Source: Flavobacterium okayamense (GTDB lineage Bacteria > Bacteroidota > Bacteroidia > Flavobacteriales > Flavobacteriaceae). From it: a DNA stretch of 64,000 nt. Below are positions 7,020-15,058 of this stretch, in pieces. Position numbers and translations under genes: made by a program. The notes below the pieces were generated by a model. The model searched no databases, had not been told where the DNA came from, and saw only the letters and a list, made by a program, of their open reading frames with translations. The stretch covers positions 1,364,001 through 1,428,000 of the forward strand of contig NZ_AP024749.1 of assembly GCF_019702945.1 (NCBI RefSeq), written 5' to 3'. The stretch's first letter is position 1. The number at the start of each line of letters is the position of its first letter.

Positions 7020-8998
7020 TGAATTTACATATAAAGAACATTATACTTTACCCGAAAAACCATGAATTAACTCCTCAAATTTTGACTTTCAAAGAGGATA
7101 AAATTAATATCATAACTGGGACAAGTCAGAAAGGAAAATCAGCCATAATAACCATAATAGATTATTGCTTGGGAAGTGGGGACTGCAATATTCCAATTGG
7201 ACTTATTAGAAAAACAACAGAAGTTTTTGCTCTTTATGTAAATATAAATGGAAGAAACTATTTTATAGGTAGAGAAAATTATGATTCTCATAAATCAAAG
7301 ATGTATTTTTATCCTGAAGAAGATGGTAATGATAAAAAAAACGAGTTAAGAACTAATGAATGGTTAATAAACAAAGAGAATTATTCAACAAATGTTGAAC
7401 ATTTTAAAATTGTTATGAACAATTTATCTGGTTTTAAAAACATTGAAACAACTATAAAAGAATCTAATTTTAATTCAACTGCTAGTTTTAGAGATACTGC
7501 AGCATTTCATTTTCAAACACAAAACATTATTGCCAATCCTGCAACTATGTTTTTTAAAACTGATTCTTGGGAACATTTACAAAAGTTAAGAACAATATTT
7601 CCTTTACTACTTGGCTACAAATCATATGAGATTATTGAAATTGAAAATGAGATTGATGTAATTGATAAAGAAAGAAAGGAAAAAATAAACAAGCTTCAAA
7701 ACATTAAAGACCAATATAAAACTTGGCAATCTGATGTTTATAATTATTACGCAAAGGCTGTATCTTATGGTTTGACAAAATCTGATTTAGACATAAATAA
7801 TTCTTCTGTAGATGCAATAAAAAGTGAGCTAAACTCAATTGTGTCCTCTGTAAATAAAGGAAATGTATACGAAGTTGGTTCTGCATTTAGATTTTCTGAA
7901 AAAGCAATTGAATTGAACAATCAAAGAAATGAATTAACCAGAGAACTTGATAATTTAAAATTCAAATTCAATAAAATAAACGAAATTGATTCTTCAAAGA
8001 ACAACTATATTAATGAAGTTGCAATTGAAAAAGATATAAGGTTAAGACCTATTGAGTGGTTTTTAGAAAGAAATGGAACAAATAATTGTGTTTTTTGTGG
8101 TTCAGAAAACAACAAAGCAGTTGACACCCTATTAAAGCTAAATCATGAAAAACAGAAGAATTTACAAATTTTAAGTAAATCAAAATCAAATGAATTAAGT
8201 TTTGAAAAAGAAAAACAAGACTTAAGTAAAGAAATTAAAAGAATTGAAAAGAAAATATTTGATATTGACTTAAACTTAAATCTTTTACTATCAAACAAAA
8301 AAAACAATACCTCAATTAGAGATATTTATGAATTCATTGGTAAAATAGAACATGTAATTGAAAACTTAGAGAAAATATCTCCATCAAGCGAACTTGATTT
8401 AGAAATAAGAAAGCTTGAAGAAAATATTGCGTCTAAAAAACAAAGGCTAGCAATTCTACAAAAGAAATTTGATAAAAAGCATTCATTAGAAAAGCTAAGT
8501 AAAACAATTACAGATTATTTAAAACACTTACCTATTGAAGATAACTACAAAAGAAAAGTTTATTTTGATCCAACTGAAAGTTTGGGAATCAAAATTGAAG
8601 ACACAGTAGATAAAAATAAGTTTTTCTTATCAAGAATTGGTTCAGGAGCAAACTATATGGGTTATCATTTAGCCACAATTTTTGGTATGCATGAATTTTT
8701 TTATAAGTTAAAAGAAGTAAACAAACATAACTTTATACCTAGCTTTCTTGTTTTAGACCAGCCAAGTCAAGTATATTATCCAAAAGAATTTGATGATACT
8801 TCAAAAGACATTGAAGACACAAAAATGATATTTAAGGCAGTATATGAGTTTATGAAAAGAACTGAATTCAAAATTCAATTAATAATTTTGGAACATGTTC
8901 CTAAGAAAATATGGCACGATATAAATGATGAGAGTTTTAACATTGTTGGAGAATGGGACAACGAAGATGAAGCATTAATACCAAATGAGTGGTATTAG
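7019..8998 (+). CDS. DUF3732-type SMC/Rad50-like ATPase of the ABC-3C system
   Basis: 659 residues. Walker A is GTSQKGKS (residues 34-41). A long helical, probably coiled-coil middle is broken by a CVFC motif (C357, C360) in the place of a Rad50 zinc hook. A signature-like GSGANYMGYH begins at 541 and Walker B is FLVLDQPSQ (D580). These are the marks of DUF3732 ATPases, the motor and sensor of ABC-3C systems. The protein would bind DNA ends or invading nucleic acid and control the nuclease-like effector two genes upstream. It is the last gene of the operon; about 75 bp of non-coding AT-rich DNA follow. Confidence 0.85.
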   Translation: MNLHIKNIILYPKNHELTPQILTFKEDKINIITGTSQKGKSAIITIIDYCLGSGDCNIPIGLIRKTTEVFALYVNINGRNYFIGRENYDSHKSKMYFYPEEDGNDKKNELRTNEWLINKENYSTNVEHFKIVMNNLSGFKNIETTIKESNFNSTASFRDTAAFHFQTQNIIANPATMFFKTDSWEHLQKLRTIFPLLLGYKSYEIIEIENEIDVIDKERKEKINKLQNIKDQYKTWQSDVYNYYAKAVSYGLTKSDLDINNSSVDAIKSELNSIVSSVNKGNVYEVGSAFRFSEKAIELNNQRNELTRELDNLKFKFNKINEIDSSKNNYINEVAIEKDIRLRPIEWFLERNGTNNCVFCGSENNKAVDTLLKLNHEKQKNLQILSKSKSNELSFEKEKQDLSKEIKRIEKKIFDIDLNLNLLLSNKKNNTSIRDIYEFIGKIEHVIENLEKISPSSELDLEIRKLEENIASKKQRLAILQKKFDKKHSLEKLSKTITDYLKHLPIEDNYKRKVYFDPTESLGIKIEDTVDKNKFFLSRIGSGANYMGYHLATIFGMHEFFYKLKEVNKHNFIPSFLVLDQPSQVYYPKEFDDTSKDIEDTKMIFKAVYEFMKRTEFKIQLIILEHVPKKIWHDINDESFNIVGEWDNEDEALIPNEWY

Positions 8999-9072
8999 TA
9001 TTAAAGTGTATTTTTCATAACTTTATATTCTCTCAATTATACCTTAAAGAATAATTTTTTAATAAATTATAT

Positions 9073-9231
9073 ATGTCAACATTAAACTGGATAGGTAAAG
9101 AAAAAGTATTCAACCATCACCAAGAAGTACCCTATAAAGTACTTGAAAAGGATTGTACTTATAGTGTTGGTCAAGAAGTAAGAAACTGCAATACGGCAAA
9201 AAATATTATTGAAGTTTTAAAAATGTTTTAA
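9073..9231 (+). pseudogene. Remnant of a site-specific DNA methyltransferase (N-terminus only)
   Basis: 52 codons beginning MSTLNWIGKEKVFNHHQEVPYKVLE. This start (LNWIGK..V.NHH.EVP..VL) is typical of large DNA methyltransferases of type III-like restriction and phage-defence systems, usually over 800 residues. Here the frame ends after 52 codons with an unrelated-looking tail, and no methylase motifs (DPPY and so on) follow. The stop lies 2 bp before the next gene's ATG. It is best read as the scar of a deleted restriction system, replaced by the downstream cassette. A functional short peptide cannot be excluded. Confidence 0.65.
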
Positions 9232-9233
9232 AA

Positions 9234-10112
9234 ATGATTATTGAATTACCCATTAACATTAAAAGTGAGTTTGAGGGCTATAATTATTTTTCTAGATTAT
9301 GGTCAGAGCTGAAAGATCATAATTATACTGATATTGTTTTTGATTTTAAAAATGTAAAATTTTTTGAAGCTAACTTATGTGCTATGTTTGGTGCCATTTT
9401 TGAAAGTTTAGAAACAAATAACAATTTTATAAGTGTAATTAATATTCATAGTAGAATACTCAATGTACTTAGAAAAAATGAATTTGTATTACCTTACGGA
9501 TTTACAAAAGTTACTGATACTTATGATACTACTGTAGTTTATAAAAAATTTAACCCAAATGCAGATAAAGATTTTTATAATTATATAAATACTCAACTTT
9601 TAAGTAAAGAAGAATTTCCATCCCATAGTGAACTTTTAGGTAAAAGAATTATAGAAAATATCTTTGAATTATATGAAAATGCGAGAACACATGGACTTTG
9701 TAACTACATCCATACTTGTGGACAGATTTTTCCTAACAAACTAAGTAAACCTCTTCACTTTACGATTGTTGATAAAGGTAAAAATATCAAAGAAAATGTT
9801 TCAATTTTTTTTGGCAAGGAAATTGAAGCTAAAGAAGCTATAGCATGGGCTATGGAAAAAGGTAATACGACAAAAACAGGTAGCAATCCTGGGGGATTAG
9901 GTTTATCAATTATATTTGAATTCATTAAAATTAACGGAGGTAAGATTCAAGTTATTTCCTCTAATGGATTTTATGAGTTTTCTAATAATAAGATATTAAC
10001 TAAGAAATTGAACTACACATTTGACGGAACTTTAGTTAATTTAAGGTTTAATTTAAATGATAATAACTATTATAGTCTAATTGAAGAAGAAGATTTTGAA
10101 AATATTTTTTAA
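9234..10112 (+). CDS. STAS-like plus HATPase (GHKL) protein, anti-sigma-kinase-like
   Basis: 292 residues. Residues 1-90 look like a STAS-type fold (DIVFDFKNVKFFEANLCAMF). Residues 130-280 are a GHKL ATPase: N-box IFELYENARTHG (E145, N149), G1 box IVDKGK (D180, G182) and G2 box NPGGLGLSII (220-225). There is no H-box or membrane part, so it is not a normal sensor kinase; it resembles SpoIIAB/RsbW-like switch proteins fused to their own STAS partner. It is the first gene of a cassette with a STAS-like DUF4325 protein and a PIN protein, suggesting an ATP-dependent partner switch acting on the PIN ribonuclease. That mechanism is inference. Confidence 0.8.
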   Translation: MIIELPINIKSEFEGYNYFSRLWSELKDHNYTDIVFDFKNVKFFEANLCAMFGAIFESLETNNNFISVINIHSRILNVLRKNEFVLPYGFTKVTDTYDTTVVYKKFNPNADKDFYNYINTQLLSKEEFPSHSELLGKRIIENIFELYENARTHGLCNYIHTCGQIFPNKLSKPLHFTIVDKGKNIKENVSIFFGKEIEAKEAIAWAMEKGNTTKTGSNPGGLGLSIIFEFIKINGGKIQVISSNGFYEFSNNKILTKKLNYTFDGTLVNLRFNLNDNNYYSLIEEEDFENIF

Positions 10113-10127
10113 ATCTTTGTACATTTG
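10096..10127 (+). promoter_or_regulatory. Internal promoter before the DUF4325-PIN pair (TTG-N21-TACATTTG)
   Basis: TTG at 10096-10098 and TACATTTG at 10120-10127 are separated by 21 bp, which fits the Bacteroidota consensus TTG-N17-23-TAnnTTTG. The start codon at 10152 is 24 bp further. It would let the STAS-like and PIN genes be expressed apart from the ATPase gene. Predicted from sequence only. Confidence 0.5.
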
Positions 10128-10151
10128 CACAAATTATTTTAATATATTTAG

Positions 10152-10505
10152 ATGTTAAACAACCAAATTAATATGCATTTATTAGTTAAAGAAATTATTG
10201 ATTCTGAAATAGCTGTTTCTACTGATGATGGAAATAAAGTTTTCGAACAAATAAATTCTGCTTTTGTAAAAAAAGAAAATGTAGATTTGGATTTTCAAGG
10301 AATTAACATTCTTATAACTGCTTTTTTAAATTCCGCTATTGGGAGGTTATATGAAAGTTATGATAGTGAATTTTTGAATTCTTATCTTAAATTATCTAAT
10401 GTTGCACCAGAGGATAGGATTCTATTTAAAAAAGTTGTAAAAAGAGCTCAAGAATATTTTTCTAATAAAAAAGGATTTGAAGATTCTGCAAACTCTGCAT
10501 TCTAA
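10152..10505 (+). CDS. STAS-like domain protein (DUF4325)
   Basis: 117 residues. The stretch VDLDFQGINILITAFLNSAIGRLYE matches the DUF4325 hallmark (LDF.gv..i...F.dE..r.), a STAS-like fold found beside GHKL ATPases. DUF4325 proteins are thought to act in partner-switch-like regulation. No transmembrane part or catalytic residue is seen. It lies 39 bp after the ATPase gene, behind its own promoter-like element, and ends 2 bp before the PIN gene, so it is tightly coupled to the PIN protein. It could be the antagonist or sensor subunit that holds the PIN protein in check. Confidence 0.75.
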   Translation: MLNNQINMHLLVKEIIDSEIAVSTDDGNKVFEQINSAFVKKENVDLDFQGINILITAFLNSAIGRLYESYDSEFLNSYLKLSNVAPEDRILFKKVVKRAQEYFSNKKGFEDSANSAF

Positions 10506-10507
10506 TT

Positions 10508-11047
10508 ATGCCTAATATTATAATACCTTTTGACAACTACGAGTTTAAAGCAAACAAAACTTATTTTTTTGACAATAATATTTGGATTTCACTTTTTGCA
10601 CCACTAATTAATACTAATTCAAGTCAACAAGCCAAATCAAGTAGTTTTCTTAAACAAATTTACAGTTATAATTCTCAAATTGTTACTTCAAGCTTAATTC
10701 TTAGTGAATTTTCAAATAGATATTTAAGATTTGATTTTGAACAATGGAAAAAACAAACTGGAAATTATTCTGCTAATTTTAAATCAGATTACAAAACAAC
10801 TAGTCAGTATAAATTAGCTTTAAGTGAAGTCAAATTACTTGTAAAAAAAATAATATCTCTAGATTTAGTTGAAAGATATCCTGATAGTTTTAATTCTGTT
10901 AATTTTGATAATATATTAGATAATTTTGAGATTGATTTTAACGATGCCTATTATCTAGAACAATGCTCAAATAATAATTGGATTTTAGTAACTTCAGACA
11001 ATGATTTTGACAATACAAATTCAAATATAATAATTGTAAAAATTTAA
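10508..11047 (+). CDS. PIN-domain protein, putative ribonuclease
   Basis: 179 residues. Acidic residues spaced as in PIN nucleases are visible: D22 in FFDNNIWISLF, E67 in LILSEFSNRYL, D146 in FNDAYYLEQC, and D164/D166 in ILVTSDNDFDN. PIN proteins are Mg-dependent RNases, often toxins. No VapB-like antitoxin is next to it; the neighbours are a STAS-like DUF4325 protein (2 bp upstream) and a STAS-ATPase protein. That points to control by protein partners rather than by a classic antitoxin. It ends the cassette; the next 292 bp up to the integrase hold no gene that I can see. Confidence 0.78.
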   Translation: MPNIIIPFDNYEFKANKTYFFDNNIWISLFAPLINTNSSQQAKSSSFLKQIYSYNSQIVTSSLILSEFSNRYLRFDFEQWKKQTGNYSANFKSDYKTTSQYKLALSEVKLLVKKIISLDLVERYPDSFNSVNFDNILDNFEIDFNDAYYLEQCSNNNWILVTSDNDFDNTNSNIIIVKI

Positions 11048-11339
11048 AAAAAACAGCCAAAACCCCGTTTTTTTTACTCAAAAACCAAGTAAAGTCAGAA
11101 TTGTTATATCATAATTCATTTGAGAAGCTTTTTGTAAAGACATTATAAGTTGATCAAAGATTTTATATCTTTAAAATTTATGTAGATTAATCTTTAATAA
11201 TTATATATTTAAGACTTCTGGAAAGTTTAAATTAAAAATTAATACTTTATCCTTGTAAAATAGATAATTACATGAACTATTTTCCAATAATTTTAATATT
11301 AAGCATTTAATTAGAATGAATTAAATCATTAATATTTTC

Positions 11340-12632
11340 TTATTTAAGCAAATTAGAATAATCCTCAGGCAATTCAGCATCAATATCACGTAAATATTGT
11401 TCTAGAGCAACCATAGTATTGTGTCCAGTTATATGAAGTAGTTTGCTTTTTGTTTCAAATGGAGAAAGTGTTTTCCTCATTTCGCGGTAAATTTTAGTAA
11501 TGTAGGTGTGACGAAATGAATAAATCCCATAATTACTGTCCAAAATAAAAAAATCTTTATCGCCCTCTTTTGCTTTTTGCGTGAAGAAATCTTTTACTTC
11601 TTTAAAACGTTTAGTAAAGTAATCTCTTCTGTTATCATCTGTTGCCTCCCAATTATCAGGCTTTCCACTTGGAGTAAATATGTAATTATCAATTTGGTAA
11701 TCTGATAAAAAAGAAAGTTCATCGGCTAGAATAGAAGGTATAATCTTTTCTTTAACCAATTTGTTTTTAGCTTTTACAGTTAGTTTGTTTTCTCTAAGAT
11801 TAATATCTTCCACTTTTAAGCGACACACTTCAATTGGGCGCAAGAAATTATACGATACAAATTTTATAAAGAGTAAAAGATTTGGATCGTTTTCTTTTAG
11901 ATACTCCAGTATTCTTTCGAGTTTAAAATCCGAATACGTTTTGTTTCGTTTAGGTGGTGCTTTTAAAACTTTTATTTTCGAGATAAAATTTGAAAGAATA
12001 ATTCCATTATCCTCAAACACTTGAAACAGCGTACTAATATCGGTTCTAGTATTGTTGCGATTACGGGGAGAAGAGGAGAGGAGTACCTCGTTTAAATAAT
12101 CTAATACTATAGTTTTATCAACAGATGTAATGAATCTATAACTAAAACCTCTACTTTCTAAATATTTTTCAAAACGTTTAATTCTAGATTTAAAACGAAT
12201 ATATGAGTTTTCTGTAATGGAGCTTTTTTTAATATTTAAACCAAATTCAAAAGCGTCTTTAACCGACATAGTCTCTTTTTGTGATTCCCCATTTTCGTAT
12301 GGGTTATAGCCTTCTTTTAAAATTCTAGAAAGATTTCGACGATAGGTTTCCAAAATCTCTAATCGTTCCCCTTTGGTTTTATAGTAATTAACGCCACCTT
12401 TTATGAAAGGTTGTTTTTCTAAAAGTCCAGTTTTAGGATTGCGAAAAGAAAAATACACAAACCACTCTTTTTTAAGGGCATTTTCTTGTTCTTCTTTAGT
12501 GTATTTGTGCCAAGCAGCTATATTTACACCGCCAGTATAGATCTTAGGTTCGGAATATTTTCGTTTTGGCTTCAACTGAAAATCGTTTACGTTTTGGTTT
12601 ACGATTTCTAAAATACGGAGAATTTTGGACAT
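11340..12632 (-). CDS. Tyrosine-type site-specific integrase
   Basis: 430 residues from the ATG at 12632. An in-frame ATG at 12659 exists, but those nine codons lie inside the hairpin that terminates the tRNA transcript. The N-terminal part is an Arm/SAM-like binding region; the catalytic domain shows the first Arg (FLRPIEVCRL), the HxxR-box region SFRHTYITKIYREM, the LLHITGHNTMVALEQY box and the likely nucleophile Tyr in QYLR. It integrates and excises the element, probably at the 3' end of the adjacent tRNA-fMet gene. The start is directly downstream of the tRNA terminator without a clear promoter between, so expression may depend on read-through. Confidence 0.9.
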   Translation of the reverse strand: MSKILRILEIVNQNVNDFQLKPKRKYSEPKIYTGGVNIAAWHKYTKEEQENALKKEWFVYFSFRNPKTGLLEKQPFIKGGVNYYKTKGERLEILETYRRNLSRILKEGYNPYENGESQKETMSVKDAFEFGLNIKKSSITENSYIRFKSRIKRFEKYLESRGFSYRFITSVDKTIVLDYLNEVLLSSSPRNRNNTRTDISTLFQVFEDNGIILSNFISKIKVLKAPPKRNKTYSDFKLERILEYLKENDPNLLLFIKFVSYNFLRPIEVCRLKVEDINLRENKLTVKAKNKLVKEKIIPSILADELSFLSDYQIDNYIFTPSGKPDNWEATDDNRRDYFTKRFKEVKDFFTQKAKEGDKDFFILDSNYGIYSFRHTYITKIYREMRKTLSPFETKSKLLHITGHNTMVALEQYLRDIDAELPEDYSNLLK

Positions 12633-12664
12633 AAAAAAACGGCTTTGAAAAGTATTCAAAACCG
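12633..12664 (-). terminator. Rho-independent terminator of the tRNA-fMet genes
   Basis: On the reverse strand, AACGGTTTTGAA pairs with TTCAAAGCCGTT around a five-base loop and is followed by seven T. It lies 37 bp after the 3' end of the nearer tRNA. The integrase ATG follows the T-tract immediately. Confidence 0.85.
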
Positions 12665-12700
12665 TTAATTTACTGACCTTGATGGTCTTTTTTCTACTTA

Positions 12701-12774
<74 letters not shown>

Positions 12775-12854
12775 ATGTGCGTTTCAGTGAAGTTTAAAAT
12801 ACTTTCAAAATACTACTTCTATAATCTCTTGAAAGGGTTGAAGTGACCAACTTA

Positions 12855-12928
<74 letters not shown>

Positions 12929-13020
12929 CTGTTTTGGATTGCAAAAATACAACCATTTTGCAAACCTACAAGGGTTTTGCTAAAAAACTTTTATTTTTTC
13001 TACTATTCAATTGATATGAC

Positions 13021-13028
13021 TACCTTTG
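13021..13028 (+). promoter_or_regulatory. Promoter -7 element (TACCTTTG) upstream of era
   Basis: TACCTTTG fits TAnnTTTG. It lies 18 bp before the ATG at 13047 (the duplicated era start) and about 120 bp before the working era start, which suggests that the promoter once served a gene starting at 13047. Confidence 0.45.
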
Positions 13029-13046
13029 TAACCTAAAATTTTAAGC

Positions 13047-13157
13047 ATGAATCACAAAGCAGGTTTTGTAAATATCATTGATTTGATATTAAGAGGAGAA
13101 TGTCCAGTGGACATTCGGCTTAAAATGTTAATTTTAAAAAATGATTATTATGCATAA
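13047..13157 (+). other. 36-codon upstream frame copying the N-terminus of Era
   Basis: The frame begins MNHKAGFVNIID and then leaves the Era sequence; Era itself begins MHKAGFVNIIG at 13150. The nucleotide match is 24 of 28 bases across the shared part. The frame reads through a palindrome (13098-13116, giving ECPVDI) and stops with TAA at 13155-13157, overlapping the era ATG at 13150. It looks like a partial duplication of the era 5' end with an inserted palindromic repeat. It could act as a translated leader coupled to era, or be inert. Confidence 0.6.
13098..13116. repeat. Palindrome GAATGTCC-AGT-GGACATTC before era
   Basis: Two perfect 8-bp arms around three bases. It lies within the segment inserted between the two copies of the era 5' end and has no T-tract, so it is not a terminator. 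I read it as a dispersed palindromic repeat unit or a remnant of one. Confidence 0.55.
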
Positions 13158-14031
13158 GGCTGGTTTTGTAAATATTATTGGTAACCCAAACGTAGGAAAG
13201 TCAACGCTAATGAATGCCTTAGTGGGTGAACGCTTGTCTATCATCACCAGTAAAGCACAAACTACGCGTCACAGAATCCTTGGGATAGTTAATGGTGATG
13301 ATTTCCAAATTGTATTTTCAGACACTCCTGGAATTATAAAACCAGCGTATCAATTGCAAAGTTCTATGATGGATTTTGTAAAAAATGCTTTTGAAGATGC
13401 TGATGTTTTAATCTATATGGTTGAGATAGGCGAGAAGGAATTGAAAGATGAAGCTTTCTTCAAAAGAATTATTCACTCTAACATTCCAGTTTTATTATTG
13501 TTGAATAAAATTGATAAATCGAACCAAGAACAGTTAGAAGAACAAATCAACCTTTGGAAAGAAAAAGTGCCAAATGCTGAAATTATTCCTATTTCGGCTT
13601 TAGAAAATTTTAATGTGCAAACCGTTTTCGACAGAATTATTGCATTATTGCCAGAATCAGAACCTTTTTATCCAAAGGACGCTTTAACGGATAAACCTGA
13701 ACGTTTTTTTGTTAACGAAATCATTCGTGAGAAAATTTTATTAAATTACGATAAGGAAATTCCATATGCAGTAGAAATTGAAACGGAAGAGTTTAAAGAA
13801 GAAGACGATATTATTCGCATTCGAGCCGTAATTATGGTAGAACGCGACACACAAAAAGGAATTATTATTGGTCACAAAGGTACTGCTATTAAAAAAGTAG
13901 GCATGCAAGCACGCGAAGATTTAGAAAAATTCTTTGGCAAAAAAATCTTTATCGAAACCTATGTAAAAGTCAATAAAGATTGGAGAAGTAACGATCGTCA
14001 GTTAAGACGTTTCGGGTATAATCAGAAATAG
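13150..14031 (+). CDS. era: GTPase Era
   Basis: 293 residues from ATG 13150 (an ATG three codons earlier, at 13141, is in frame). G1 GNPNVGKST, G3 DTPG, G4 NKID and G5 SAL are all present, followed by the KH domain with IIIGHKGTAIKKVG and the usual end (VNKDWRSND). Era binds 16S rRNA near its 3' end and checks 30S maturation at the membrane. Length and order of domains are normal. The start is unusual: a 36-codon frame that mimics the Era N-terminus overlaps it, so initiation may be by coupling. Confidence 0.96.
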   Translation: MHKAGFVNIIGNPNVGKSTLMNALVGERLSIITSKAQTTRHRILGIVNGDDFQIVFSDTPGIIKPAYQLQSSMMDFVKNAFEDADVLIYMVEIGEKELKDEAFFKRIIHSNIPVLLLLNKIDKSNQEQLEEQINLWKEKVPNAEIIPISALENFNVQTVFDRIIALLPESEPFYPKDALTDKPERFFVNEIIREKILLNYDKEIPYAVEIETEEFKEEDDIIRIRAVIMVERDTQKGIIIGHKGTAIKKVGMQAREDLEKFFGKKIFIETYVKVNKDWRSNDRQLRRFGYNQK

Positions 14032-14065
14032 GGTTCAGTTTACAGTCGCAGTATTCAGTTATTTT

Positions 14066-14090
14066 GTCACTTCGAGCGGAGTCGAGAAGT
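14066..14090. repeat. Hairpin repeat GTCAC-TTCGAGCGGAGTCGA-GAAGT
   Basis: A 25-base unit with complementary ends (ACTTC/GAAGT). The same unit, with compensating base changes in the stem, occurs at 28113-28137, and a longer relative lies at 15153-15191. It is a dispersed repeat family placed 35 bp after era. Confidence 0.7.
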
Positions 14091-14104
14091 CTAATAATCA
14101 AATT

Positions 14105-14506
14105 TTAATTGAATAGTAAATTCATATCACTAATATGCTGAAAACTACATCCAGTATTCATAATTATTGTTGTTGAATTTTGTAATACAAAATCTTCACT
14201 AAATACAATTGGAATTAAAAAATCATTTATTTTTAAAAATCTATTTGACTTTTTTGCAATTTGATTAATTTTAGAATCATCATAATCTCTAAAACATAAA
14301 TGTAATTTTTCATCATCAGAAATATCTATAGAAACTACTAATTTATCTAAATCTAAACTCGAAATCCCATTTTGAATATCTATTTTAGTATTTTCAGGAA
14401 CTTCGTAAATTATCTTATTTTCATTTGAATTAGTACAACTCAAAATAAATAAAATACTAATTAAAAGAGTAATTATTTTTGCTTGTTTTTTATAAATATT
14501 TATCAT
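14105..14506 (-). CDS. Small lipoprotein, unknown function
   Basis: 133 residues. The signal peptide ends in the lipobox ILSC (lipidated Cys24), followed by an Asn/Ser spacer and a small soluble domain with one further cysteine pattern (CFRDYD and CSFQH). No family is recognised. It lies on the reverse strand 15 bp after the membrane protein gene that ends at 14522, so the two may share a transcript. It is likely anchored in the inner or outer membrane, facing the periplasm. Confidence 0.65.
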   Translation of the reverse strand: MINIYKKQAKIITLLISILFILSCTNSNENKIIYEVPENTKIDIQNGISSLDLDKLVVSIDISDDEKLHLCFRDYDDSKINQIAKKSNRFLKINDFLIPIVFSEDFVLQNSTTIIMNTGCSFQHISDMNLLFN

Positions 14507-14521
14507 ATCAATTTTATTGAT

Positions 14522-15058
14522 CTAATCTAATATCCTATCCATCACTTCCTCTAATTCTTTCATTTGCGGAATTCCTCTTTTACGAATGGTTCTTGCAATG
14601 TAATACAGTGCAATCCACAAACCAATCATTAAAGTCATAATAACAATCTCAAATCCAAAATTTTCTTTTAAAGTCCATTTTGAATAGGCAATCATTCCAA
14701 AAATGATAAAAATTCCAGCTACTATAAAATGTAAAAACATAAACATTGTCCACAAAACCGGATCTGGACCATATAAACCATTTACTGAAGTGTTTCCATC
14801 TTCCATTTTTTCTAGTTCAACGTGTAAATGAGGTGAGTGTTTTTCTCTTCGGCGAACACCAATGTTAATCCAAACATGATTATCAACCGATTTAATATGA
14901 AAATCCGGAGCCAATTCTTCCTTAAGTTGGTTACTCTTTTCAATAATTTCCGCAATAGTTCTAGGAGTCGTTTTATAAAAACGTAAACGCAAATTCAGTT
15001 CCTTTTCCGGTTCCATAGTAAAAGATTTACTACTAAAATAGTAATTTTTTTTAATCAT
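14522..15058 (-). CDS. Conserved membrane protein, two C-terminal TM helices
   Basis: 178 residues from ATG 15058 (MIKKNYYFSSKSF). A longer frame opens at 15130, but its extra codons (MSQVPRTGESVTQ...) are translated from dispersed-repeat DNA, so I reject it. A soluble N-terminal domain of about 100 residues (ELNLRLRFYKTTPRTIAEI, VWINIGVRRREKHSPHLHVEL) is followed by two membrane helices (MFMFLHFIVAGIFIIFGMI and IVIMTLMIGLWIALYYIA) and a short charged tail. The family is unknown to me. The lipoprotein gene at 14506 follows on the same strand. Confidence 0.65.
   Translation of the reverse strand: MIKKNYYFSSKSFTMEPEKELNLRLRFYKTTPRTIAEIIEKSNQLKEELAPDFHIKSVDNHVWINIGVRRREKHSPHLHVELEKMEDGNTSVNGLYGPDPVLWTMFMFLHFIVAGIFIIFGMIAYSKWTLKENFGFEIVIMTLMIGLWIALYYIARTIRKRGIPQMKELEEVMDRILD

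Larger units (their letters stand above)
1..12700. mobile_element. Right part of an integrative and mobilizable element at an initiator tRNA gene
   Basis: The stretch carries a MobC-like gene, a relaxase, cargo and defence genes, and a tyrosine integrase whose first codon lies about 70 bp from the 3' end of a tRNA-fMet gene. Core housekeeping genes (era, der) begin just beyond the tRNAs. Integration of tyrosine-recombinase elements into tRNA 3' ends is established knowledge. The tRNA is on the reverse strand, so its 3' end faces the element, as expected. No type IV secretion genes are visible, so the part seen looks mobilizable rather than self-transmissible. The left end and second att site lie before position 1, so the full size is unknown. 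Confidence 0.8.
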
